DNA of 9,626 nucleotides, taken from Candidatus Zixiibacteriota bacterium (GTDB lineage Bacteria > Zixibacteria > MSB-5A5 > GN15 > FEB-12). A model generated the notes under the pieces. That model was not told the origin of the DNA and searched no databases. It saw nothing but the letters and a program-made list of their open reading frames with translations. Numbering within the stretch: the stretch's first letter is position 1; each line of letters begins with the position of its first letter. Both the position numbers and the translations under genes were made by a program. Shown one piece after another: positions 1 to 5,649 of this stretch. The stretch is taken from assembly GCA_022564135.1 (NCBI GenBank), contig JADFLZ010000050.1:1-9626 (forward strand). Direction: 5' to 3'.

Positions 1-414
1 CTGATATACAACAGCTCAACTATAGGGGAAACCTTCTCAGGTACATTCATCAATACGAACGGCTCTGAAATCGTCAGCATTGAAATGGCCACATATCTAG
101 GCGCTACTGTCATTGCGAGTGAATATGAGCAACCCTCTGAGCAATATTTTCTTATGCAAAATATTCCCGATCCATTTAGCGATACTACTGTAATTTATTT
201 CGGCATATCAAAATGGGCCGACGTCAGCTTTGAAATTACTAATTATTCAGGCGAGTTGGTGTTCGAATCTACTGAATATTATGGTGCAGGTGTTAGTTCG
301 TTCACATGGAATGCCATTGATAAACATGGTCGCACACTTCCAGTAGGAACATATTATTGTACGATGACATTTGAAGGATACAAGTCAACCATCGAAATGC
401 AGAAAGTGCTTTAG
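1..414 (+). CDS. C-terminal part of a secreted protein with a FlgD/Por-type sorting domain (5' end outside window)
   Basis: The frame is open from the first base of the window to TAG at 412-414, giving 137 residues without a credible start, so this is the 3' end of a longer gene. The last ~90 residues fit the C-terminal sorting/FlgD-like Ig fold used by FCB-group secreted proteins. They contain a 'LMQNIPDPFSDTTVIYF' opening (consensus Q-N-x-P-N-P-F-x-x-x-T-x-I), a G-E-L-V turn, an 'AGVSSFTW' strand, a 'G-R-T-L-P-V-G-T-Y' strand, and a short basic/hydrophobic end, 'EMQKVL'. In relatives this tail directs type IX-like secretion or cell-surface attachment. What the missing N-terminal part does cannot be told. 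The ATG at 85 lies inside the conserved stretch and is not a likely start. The domain call is fairly secure; use of a type IX system is inference. Confidence 0.8.
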   Translation: MIYNSSTIGETFSGTFINTNGSEIVSIEMATYLGATVIASEYEQPSEQYFLMQNIPDPFSDTTVIYFGISKWADVSFEITNYSGELVFESTEYYGAGVSSFTWNAIDKHGRTLPVGTYYCTMTFEGYKSTIEMQKVL

Positions 415-480
415 GCACTCGTACTATAAGCTAATTTTCTATCTTTCATTTTCTCTTCAAATTTCCTTTAATAACAGCCT

Positions 481-1842
481 ATGAGCTTTTTAGATAAACT
501 GACAGAATTTCTATCCCCAGACCAAATCTCAACTCACCCTGACCAGTTGAGAGTAGCCTCGATTGACGAGTCTACCCTGCCCCCGGTGACGCCTGTGGCT
601 GTTGTCTGGGCTTTGAGCACAGACGATATCAGCAAGGTCGTAAAGCTCTGTATCGAGCATAAAGTGCCGATTACCTCGCGAGGCGGTGGCAGCGCTCTGG
701 AGGGCTCTACAATCCCCACTGAGCAAAGTATAGTACTTGATTTATCTCGCATGACCAAGATTCTGAACTACTGGCCGGAGGATTTGCAAGTATGTATTCA
801 GCCAGGGCTTATCTATGATGACTTAAACAAAAAACTAAAGTCCGACGGCCTCTTCTTTCCGCCCTCCCCCGGCGGCTCAGGAAACCTGGCCTCTATCGGC
901 GGCATGGTCTCCACCAACGCCAGCGGCATTTTCTCGGTCAAATATGGCGGCACCAAAGATTATGTTTTAGAGCTTGAAGTTGTCACAGGCACAGGCGAAA
1001 TTCTTAAGCTCGGCAGCCGGGCAATCAAGCGCTCCAGCGGTTATAATCTGGTAGATTTGATAGCCGGCTCCGAAGGAACGCTTGGCATTATCTCAGCTAT
1101 TACCTTGAAGTTAGCCGGACTACCTGAACATAAACTTCAGGCTGCTTTCAAATTTACCGATGAAATCAGCGCTGCCAAAGCAGTCTCTGAGATGTGCCGC
1201 TACGGAGTAGATTTAGCTGCCGTAGAATTTCTTGACAGCAAAGTTATGGCAGCTCTTAATCAGCTAAAAAATTATGGATTAGAGGAAGTCCCCTCTCTGT
1301 TTCTCGAGTTTCATGGAACCCAGAGTTCAAACCAGTCGAATTTCGAAACAGCCGAGGCAATCTGCCAGGAGCAAAAGGGCGTAAAGTTAGAGCTGCCATC
1401 GAGCCAGTCCCCCTGGGAGGTCAGGCATTTTGTGACCGAAGCTATCAAACACTTAAAACCCGGATTTACGATAATACGCAATGATGTAGCTTTTCCGATC
1501 TCCTGCCTGCCTGAAATGGTGCAATTCTGCCACAGCCAAGCTGACAAAATCGGAATTCTGATGCATACTTTTGGGCATGTCGGCATGGGGCTGCTGCACG
1601 CCCTGATGTTAGTGGACAAAACTAATCAAAGCCAATGGCATAAAGCCAGAGAGCTGAACGATTTGATTATTAAAAAAGCAGTAGAACTCGGTGGCTCAAT
1701 ATCCGGCGAACACGGCATAGGACTTGCCCATAAACATCTTTTTACACTGGAGCACGGGGGCTCAGTTGATTTAATGAGAAAAATAAAGAAGCAGTTTGAC
1801 CCCCATAATATCCTCAACCCGGGCAAGATATTTGACCTTTAA
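481..1842 (+). CDS. FAD-linked oxidase, GlcD / D-lactate dehydrogenase family
   Basis: The 453-residue protein has the full-length vanillyl-alcohol-oxidase fold of the GlcD/DLD/D-2-hydroxyglutarate dehydrogenase group, which oxidises D-2-hydroxyacids to 2-oxoacids with FAD. The N-terminal PCMH FAD domain (about 30-215) shows 'RGGGSALEG' at 67-75, 'IGGMVSTNASG' at 139-149 and 'GSEGTLGI' at 196-203. The C-terminal FAD-oxidase domain (about 215-452) has 'DVAFPIS' at 335-341, paired histidines H366 and H373, and 'GEHGIG' with E410/H411, and it ends with the usual 'FDPHNILNPGKIF'. The odd point is the metal/substrate loop. Relatives have G-D-G-N-L/F-H there, but this protein has G-M-G-L-L-H (368-373), so the Asp and Asn are lost while both His remain. 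ATG 481 is the first start after in-frame stops at 427 and 469. No clear Shine-Dalgarno is seen. There is no Fe-S partner gene beside it, so the exact substrate is unknown. Confidence 0.93.
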   Translation: MSFLDKLTEFLSPDQISTHPDQLRVASIDESTLPPVTPVAVVWALSTDDISKVVKLCIEHKVPITSRGGGSALEGSTIPTEQSIVLDLSRMTKILNYWPEDLQVCIQPGLIYDDLNKKLKSDGLFFPPSPGGSGNLASIGGMVSTNASGIFSVKYGGTKDYVLELEVVTGTGEILKLGSRAIKRSSGYNLVDLIAGSEGTLGIISAITLKLAGLPEHKLQAAFKFTDEISAAKAVSEMCRYGVDLAAVEFLDSKVMAALNQLKNYGLEEVPSLFLEFHGTQSSNQSNFETAEAICQEQKGVKLELPSSQSPWEVRHFVTEAIKHLKPGFTIIRNDVAFPISCLPEMVQFCHSQADKIGILMHTFGHVGMGLLHALMLVDKTNQSQWHKARELNDLIIKKAVELGGSISGEHGIGLAHKHLFTLEHGGSVDLMRKIKKQFDPHNILNPGKIFDL

Positions 1843-1866
1843 TCAGAGCCTCAGATTGAGGGTAAC

Positions 1867-1895
1867 TTGACTCTGTCGTCTTGCTGCTATATTCT
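1867..1895 (+). promoter_or_regulatory. Possible sigma70-type promoter before the DUF1573 cluster
   Basis: TTGACT (1867-1872) and TATTCT (1890-1895) are separated by 17 bases in the 101-bp gap before the first DUF1573 gene. An alternative -10, TATAAT at 1932-1937, ends six bases before the ATG at 1944 and would give a near-leaderless message. The gap also holds a short CCTCA/TGAGG hairpin (1849-1861) with no T run, so no terminator is called. Promoter consensus for this phylum is not known to me. Confidence 0.25.
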
Positions 1896-1943
1896 TGGCG
1901 GATTAACTGAAACCTTTATGAGATTGGATAATATAATTAGTCT

Positions 1944-2651
1944 ATGAGAAGAATTACTCTACTTATTATAACAGTGATTTTGGTTCTGTCTGCTAACGCT
2001 TTTTCACAGCCGAAACTGGAGAGCAGCGGCCAAAAATTCGATTTCGGACTGACGACTCAAAACTCTGTTATAATCTACAGCTTCTGGTTAAAATCGACCG
2101 GCACTGATACCGTCACCATTTCAGATATTAAGACCGGCTGCAGCTGTGCTATCAGCACGCTTGAATCCGATAAGATCGCCCCGGGTGATTCCAGCTACCT
2201 GACAATTTCCTGGAATACCGAACAGGCCACGGGTCCTATAAAAAGATATCCTTTAATCTACAGCAATGGCTCAGCTAAACCATTGAGAATATCACTGAAG
2301 GCAAACGTCCTGCTGTCTCTTGATTCTTCATATTCAGGAAGTATCTGGCCGTTTAAGTTTGAAATGAGCCGAATCCGCGAGATGTCGATCGATAGTCTTG
2401 AGTTCAGAATTATCAATGCCACCGACCAGGACTTCTATCCGGTAATGCTGTCAGAACTACCAGCCGAATGCATTATCTTCCTGCCGGAGACTGTACCTGC
2501 CGGAGGTTCAGCTTTCGGTTATGCTAAAATATTGCCCGAATTCGTTGACAAAGAGTTCAAAACTTCATTTACAGTAGATTTTAAGCACGGCTCTGGAAAT
2601 TATCTGACTATTCCGATTCGCCGAAAATTCTATGGCAGCAAATCTGAATAA
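1944..2651 (+). CDS. Exported DUF1573 protein, paralog 1 (Cys-Ser-Cys form)
   Basis: The 235-residue protein begins with a typical signal peptide (Arg-Arg followed by a hydrophobic run, probable cleavage near ANA-F at 18-19), so it should act in the periplasm or at the outer surface. Residues ~30-120 match DUF1573, an Ig/ASH-like beta fold common in Bacteroidetes and relatives. They show 'KFDFG' at 31-35, 'FWLKSTGTDT' at 47-56, the hallmark 'GCSC' with C66 and C68, and 'PGDSS' soon after. The second half is likely another beta domain and contains one further Cys, in 'PAECII'. The family has no established biochemical function; the Cys-x-Cys pair could be redox-active or metal-binding. ATG 1944 is the only possible start because TAG lies two codons upstream. 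No Shine-Dalgarno is obvious. The next gene starts 2 bp after its TAA, which implies co-transcription. Confidence 0.88.
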   Translation: MRRITLLIITVILVLSANAFSQPKLESSGQKFDFGLTTQNSVIIYSFWLKSTGTDTVTISDIKTGCSCAISTLESDKIAPGDSSYLTISWNTEQATGPIKRYPLIYSNGSAKPLRISLKANVLLSLDSSYSGSIWPFKFEMSRIREMSIDSLEFRIINATDQDFYPVMLSELPAECIIFLPETVPAGGSAFGYAKILPEFVDKEFKTSFTVDFKHGSGNYLTIPIRRKFYGSKSE

Positions 2652-2653
2652 AA

Positions 2654-3403
2654 TTGTATAATCATCTGACTGGAAAAAAGAAAATAAGTTTGAAAAAATT
2701 AAATGAAATATCGGTCTTAGCGGTCTTAATTATGGCCATATCGGCTACAGTCGCCTGGCCCTCGCCAAGGTTAACCCTGCCGGAAACAGTTTTCAACTTT
2801 GGCTATGTACCTCAGCACTCGCTGGTCTCTCACAGATTCTGGCTGCTGTCGACGGGCGACGATACTCTCAGAATCGAACAGATAATTCCCGGCTGCAGCT
2901 GTACCAGAGCTCCGCTCGAAAAAAACAAGCTGGCCTCCGGCGACAGCACCGTAGTAGAAATTATATTCAGCACTAAAAGCTTCAGAAACCGAGTTGAGAA
3001 AAGTCCGAAAATCCAGACCAACGAGACTACCCCCGATAAAAGCCTCAAAATCATTGCCAACGTTTTAGCAAAGACCGACTCTACTTTTCCGGTAATTATA
3101 GAACCGTTTAAGATTTTTCTACCGAAAAGCGAAACCGAGCAGGTAAATAAAAGACAGTTTTCTATCAAAAACGTTTCCAAGGAAAATTTGAAGCTCGAAC
3201 TTGTTTCCTTACCCGACGGCTACTTTGAAATTGACCTGCCGGTCGAAATCAAGGCGGGTGAAACAATTACCGGTGAGATCCGGCTCCTGAAAGACTCGAT
3301 TGCAAAAAGGTTTCAAAAGTCCTTTACAATCAGGTTCAATGATGATTTTGGCAGCCGTTTTACTATACCGGTAATAAGAACTATTGATTATGTTGATAAT
3401 TAA
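2654..3403 (+). CDS. Exported DUF1573 protein, paralog 2 (Cys-Ser-Cys form)
   Basis: The longest frame starts with TTG at 2654, giving 249 residues. A second TTG at 2690 gives 237 residues and a cleaner signal peptide (Met-Lys-Lys, hydrophobic run, cleavage near TVA-W). It also has a purine-rich 'ggaaaaaag' stretch upstream, so 2690 is the likelier true start. DUF1573 features are 'FNFGYVP', 'FWLLSTGDDTL' and 'PGCSCT' with C81 and C83 (numbered from 2654; these are the only cysteines), then 'SGDST' and 'PKIQTNE'. The distal half, ending 'SRFTIPV', looks like a second Ig-like domain. It aligns almost without gaps to the next gene, so it is the reference for what that gene's in-frame TGA should encode. 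Its coding sequence after the Cys motif has no hairpin like the one in paralog 3. Function is unknown; location is probably periplasmic. Confidence 0.87.
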   Translation: MYNHLTGKKKISLKKLNEISVLAVLIMAISATVAWPSPRLTLPETVFNFGYVPQHSLVSHRFWLLSTGDDTLRIEQIIPGCSCTRAPLEKNKLASGDSTVVEIIFSTKSFRNRVEKSPKIQTNETTPDKSLKIIANVLAKTDSTFPVIIEPFKIFLPKSETEQVNKRQFSIKNVSKENLKLELVSLPDGYFEIDLPVEIKAGETITGEIRLLKDSIAKRFQKSFTIRFNDDFGSRFTIPVIRTIDYVDN

Positions 3404-3427
3404 TTTCAGCTGAGAATAAACTAATAT

Positions 3428-3457
3428 TTGACAGCCTGGCGGACGAAGTAATATATT
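3428..3457 (+). promoter_or_regulatory. Possible promoter of the third DUF1573 gene
   Basis: A perfect TTGACA (3428-3433) is followed 18 bases later by TATATT (3452-3457) in the 60-bp gap between paralogs 2 and 3. The -10 ends six bases before ATG 3464, so transcription would begin at or beside that ATG and the message would be nearly leaderless. This spacing matches TATAAT/ATG at 1932/1944 in front of paralog 1. If real, the third gene can be expressed apart from the first two. Confidence 0.35.
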
Positions 3458-3461
3458 GGAG
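3458..3461 (+). promoter_or_regulatory. Ribosome binding site favouring start at 3470
   Basis: GGAG at 3458-3461 lies only 2 bases before ATG 3464 but 8 bases before the in-frame ATG at 3470, which is the proper spacing. If the message includes this site, translation probably begins at 3470 (Met-Lys-Ile-Arg). It conflicts with the leaderless reading of the promoter entry above; the sequence does not decide between them. Confidence 0.4.
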
Positions 3462-3463
3462 TT

Positions 3464-4201
3464 ATGAATATGAAAATTAGAACAATTGTTTTAATCGCAG
3501 TATTGACGCTGCTCCTGGCATCTGTTGCCATGGCCGCGCCCAGGCTGACTATTCCCGTCAAAGAGTTCAATTTTGGCTATGTCCCTCAGAACTCTACCAT
3601 CAGCCACAAATTCTGGCTGGTTTCAACGGGCGATGACACTCTCAAGATTCTTAAAATAGTCCCCGGCTGAGGCTGCACCAAGGCTCCTTTGTTAAAGGAC
3701 GTACTTGCTGTCGGTGACAGCACAGAATTAGAGATTATTTTCAGCTCAAAGAAATACCGGACCAAAATAACCAAACGTCCCAAAATTCAGACCAATGAGG
3801 GACCTCCGGACAAATTTGTATCAATTACGGTGAATGTCGTTACCCGGCCTGATTCCACCTATCCGCTGATTATGAGACCTTACAAAATTGACCTGTCTCA
3901 AACAGGCTCAAAGACAATAGACAATATGAGCTTTGAAATCAGAAACGTCTCCGACGAGGACTTAAAGATAAAAATGATTTCGTACGCCAGTGAATATTTT
4001 GAAGTGGATCTTCCTAAAAAAATCAAAGCCGGCGAAACCGCAAAGGCCAAAGTTAAACTGCGCAAAAAAGTTCTGAAGAAGTCTTTTGAGAAATCTTTTA
4101 CTATCGAGTTAAACGACGAAGTTCAGAGCAGATTTACCATTCCCGTCAAAAGGAAACTGGCTGCTTCGGCCATAACAGCTTCGAAGAAACCCGGCAAATA
4201 A
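3464..4201 (+). CDS. Probable selenocysteine-containing exported DUF1573 protein, paralog 3 (UGA recoded at 3668-3670)
   Basis: Read through one in-frame TGA, this frame gives 245 residues (243 from ATG 3470). It has a signal peptide ending AMA-A, 'FNFGYVPQ', 'FWLVSTGDDTL', then P-G-U-G-C-T-K-A-P, 'GDST', 'PKIQTNE', 'IKAGET' and 'SRFTIPV', collinear with paralog 2 throughout. The TGA (residue 69) replaces the first Cys of the family's C-x-C motif, and the following Gly-Cys-Thr matches the common DUF1573 form C-G-C-T. No other stop or frameshift occurs in the 176 codons after it. A SECIS-like hairpin lies just downstream (see 3672-3721). Sec69 and Cys71 would be the only redox residues in the protein, giving a U-x-C pair outside the cytoplasm. 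Alternatives are a very recent nonsense mutation or a base error. UGA as a general sense codon is unlikely because no other gene here has one in frame and the 6999-5650 gene ends in TGA. Reaction and partner are unknown. Confidence 0.75.
3668..3670 (+). other. In-frame UGA at conserved Cys position, candidate selenocysteine codon
   Basis: Paralog 1 reads GGC TGC AGC TGT and paralog 2 reads GGC TGC AGC TGT at this site. Paralog 3 reads GGC TGA GGC TGC. The UGA therefore sits at the first Cys of Cys-x-Cys, the classical position for a Cys-to-Sec exchange, with the second Cys retained. It is the only in-frame stop within any of the conserved genes of this window. Confidence 0.7.
3672..3721 (+). 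promoter_or_regulatory. Candidate bacterial SECIS element inside the coding sequence
   Basis: The apical part is a perfect 6-bp stem, TCCTTT (3685-3690) with AAAGGA (3694-3699), closed by the 3-base loop GTT (3691-3693). The loop starts with G, 20 nt after the UGA. Below it AAG (3680-3682) can pair with CTT (3704-3706), and GCTGCACC (3672-3679) with GGTG-A-CAGC (3713-3721, one bulged A). As I recall, bacterial SECIS models ask for a small loop with G in the first two bases, roughly 16-37 nt past the UGA; this fits. The apical stem is absent from the same place in paralogs 1 and 2. Part of the outer stem (GCTG/CAGC) is also present in paralog 2 through codon conservation, so it is weaker evidence. 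Its role would be to bind SelB. Confidence 0.62.
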
Positions 4202-4206
4202 CTTTT

Positions 4207-5616
4207 TTAATCAAATTCAAATAGGCCCTGCTTGATTCTATTTTCCCAGGCAGGGTCGTATCTTTCACCGCTTACATTTGAATGCACCAGATTATATTCT
4301 TTGTCACCTCTTTTATCCTGAAAGACAAACAGTTTGCCGTTTAAGCGATGATAGTACCATATCTGGAATGGCTCATTGTCGCCCAGAGACTGGTGCTCGT
4401 CCAGTTCATCCCATCGGCCAAATTTCATATAAATTCTTCCCCGGTCAGTTTTCCAGCCGGAATTCGGCAGTCCGGGCAGAGAGAATCTCTCGTTTACAAA
4501 AACATATCGGTTTAATATTTCTGCCTGCGATTCCAGCTCGGAGTTCGACAATTGTGACTTACGCTCAATCCAGAATTGACGCAAAAATTCCTCTTTACCC
4601 TGGTCTGTCAACTGCCGCAATGTCGACAGTTGTTTTTTGCCAAGCTCATAAGTGGCAAGATTGATTCTATCCGTAAGCGATAGAGTATCAAATTGATCGT
4701 TTCTAAAGCTTTTCTTCAGAGCAAACCGGACTTCTTCAGTTGAAATAATACGCATCAGGAAAAACGCGGAATCAATCTGATCTGAATCACTGGCAGTCAG
4801 GGTGAATTCATAAAGCCCGGTCGGCCATGATTTTATTTTTACAGCTTCTACAATTGCGGCAGTCCGGCCGGATTTTGTGCGTCTTTTGGATTGTATCAAG
4901 TTGGTCACCACCCCAAACTTATCTTTGACCTTCAAAGACAACTCAAAGGCGCTGTTTTCAAAATACGTCAGGTTATAGATTTCGGTGTAGAGAAATATCA
5001 GAGTGTCTCTGCTGCTGAAAATTGATAAAGGATTCGGCAGCAGATAGTAACCGCTTTTAATAAGCCTGGTATTAATTTTTGAACTGTCGAAACTTAGTGT
5101 GGCAGTATAGGCCCAGTAATGACCGCCGATATCAAGCTTCCCGCGCGGAGGCTCAACAATTATTTTATCCAGGAAATAGCTCCCTTTGCGCCCTGATGAA
5201 ACATCAACAATGGTTACTCTCGCTGAATATATACCCGGTTTTACCGCCAGAGATAGTTTATCAAAGACTTTAATATCAGCAGCTGAGGCGTCAGCACTGT
5301 CCCTGGCGCTGACAATAAAGAAAGTGTTAGCAGAGTCGACTGTGAATCCCTCTGTTCCGATGAGATTAACCTGAGCTAAAACCGCCGCGTAGATATTTGA
5401 ATCTTCTGCTGTCTTACTTGGCAGAAATCCAAGTTGATTGCGGCTGATTGAAAAAGGGAATTCTACCACCGCCACCGAATCATAGGCCGGATTATTAAAG
5501 ACGGCCGCCCCGGCTGAAACGGTTATACTGCCTTTGCTGGAAATCGACTGCACACTCACGCAGAACGTAGCTGAGACCAGGACAAGTAACAGAAATATTA
5601 ATACGGATTTACTCAC
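4207..5616 (-). CDS. Exported GWxTD-domain protein (second of a pair)
   Basis: The 469-residue protein starts with GTG at 5616 and a signal peptide (Ser-Lys-Ser, then a long Leu/Val run, cleavage near residue 19-22). The Cys in 'ATFCVS' does not sit in a lipobox. Residues ~25-300 look like beta-rich, Ig-like repeats ('PGIYSARVTIVD', 'TGLYEFTLTASD'). A helical linker follows (~300-370, with 'FLRQFWIERK', close to the F-W-x-x-R/K-D before many GWxTD domains). The GWxTD signature is G-W-K-T-D at 387-391, followed by 'RGRIYMKFG' and an 'FQIWYYHR' strand. The domain is found mainly in FCB-group bacteria, Acidobacteria and Gemmatimonadetes; its function is not known. It lies 33 bp downstream of a paralog on the same strand and converges with the selenoprotein candidate, leaving 5 bp between the stops. 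No clear Shine-Dalgarno precedes the GTG. Confidence 0.87.
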   Translation of the reverse strand: MSKSVLIFLLLVLVSATFCVSVQSISSKGSITVSAGAAVFNNPAYDSVAVVEFPFSISRNQLGFLPSKTAEDSNIYAAVLAQVNLIGTEGFTVDSANTFFIVSARDSADASAADIKVFDKLSLAVKPGIYSARVTIVDVSSGRKGSYFLDKIIVEPPRGKLDIGGHYWAYTATLSFDSSKINTRLIKSGYYLLPNPLSIFSSRDTLIFLYTEIYNLTYFENSAFELSLKVKDKFGVVTNLIQSKRRTKSGRTAAIVEAVKIKSWPTGLYEFTLTASDSDQIDSAFFLMRIISTEEVRFALKKSFRNDQFDTLSLTDRINLATYELGKKQLSTLRQLTDQGKEEFLRQFWIERKSQLSNSELESQAEILNRYVFVNERFSLPGLPNSGWKTDRGRIYMKFGRWDELDEHQSLGDNEPFQIWYYHRLNGKLFVFQDKRGDKEYNLVHSNVSGERYDPAWENRIKQGLFEFD

Positions 5617-5649
5617 CAGAAGAATTTATCTAACCGACCTCTAATTCGG

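Larger units (their letters stand above)
1944..4201 (+). repeat. Tandem array of three DUF1573 paralogs
   Basis: Three consecutive, same-strand genes encode proteins of 235-249 residues with the same order: signal peptide, F-x-F-G strand, F-W-L-x-S-T-G-x-D-T strand, G-C-x-C motif, G-D-S turn, and a distal Ig-like half ending in F-T-I-P. The second and third are clearly closest to each other (shared 'FNFGYVP', 'STGDDTL', 'PKIQTNE', 'IKAGET' and 'SRFTIP'). The first is more distant. This is gene duplication with divergence, not a DNA-level repeat with high identity. Confidence 0.85.

Noticed and set aside
1849..1861. Hairpin CCTCA/TGAGG after the FAD-oxidase gene as a terminator
   Set aside because: The stem is only five pairs and no T run follows.
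3668..3670. UGA as an ordinary sense codon (Trp or Gly code variant)
   Set aside because: The paralogs have Cys at this site, no other UGA lies in frame in the other genes, and the 6999-5650 gene ends in TGA.
2830..3783. Long antisense ORFs opposite paralogs 2 and 3 (2830-3180 and 3586-3783, minus)
   Set aside because: Both are mirror images of conserved DUF1573 codons, resemble each other only because the sense genes are paralogs, and lack starts with binding sites.
3689..4201. Separate gene starting at TTG 3689, downstream of the TGA
   Set aside because: It starts in the middle of the DUF1573 domain, in the same frame as the upstream half, without a signal peptide or ribosome binding site. 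It is the continuation of the 3464 gene.
3464..4201. Plain pseudogene by nonsense mutation
   Set aside because: It cannot be excluded, but the exact Cys position, the intact downstream frame and the unique hairpin make recoding the better explanation.
4159..4208. Hairpin GGCTG/CGGCC (4159-4171) with T6 at 4203-4208 as a terminator
   Set aside because: The stem is short, lies inside the coding sequence and is more than 30 bases from the T run.
4278..4664. 128-residue plus-strand ORF opposite the GWxTD gene
   Set aside because: It is antisense to a conserved GWxTD domain, has no recognisable domain and has unnatural composition.
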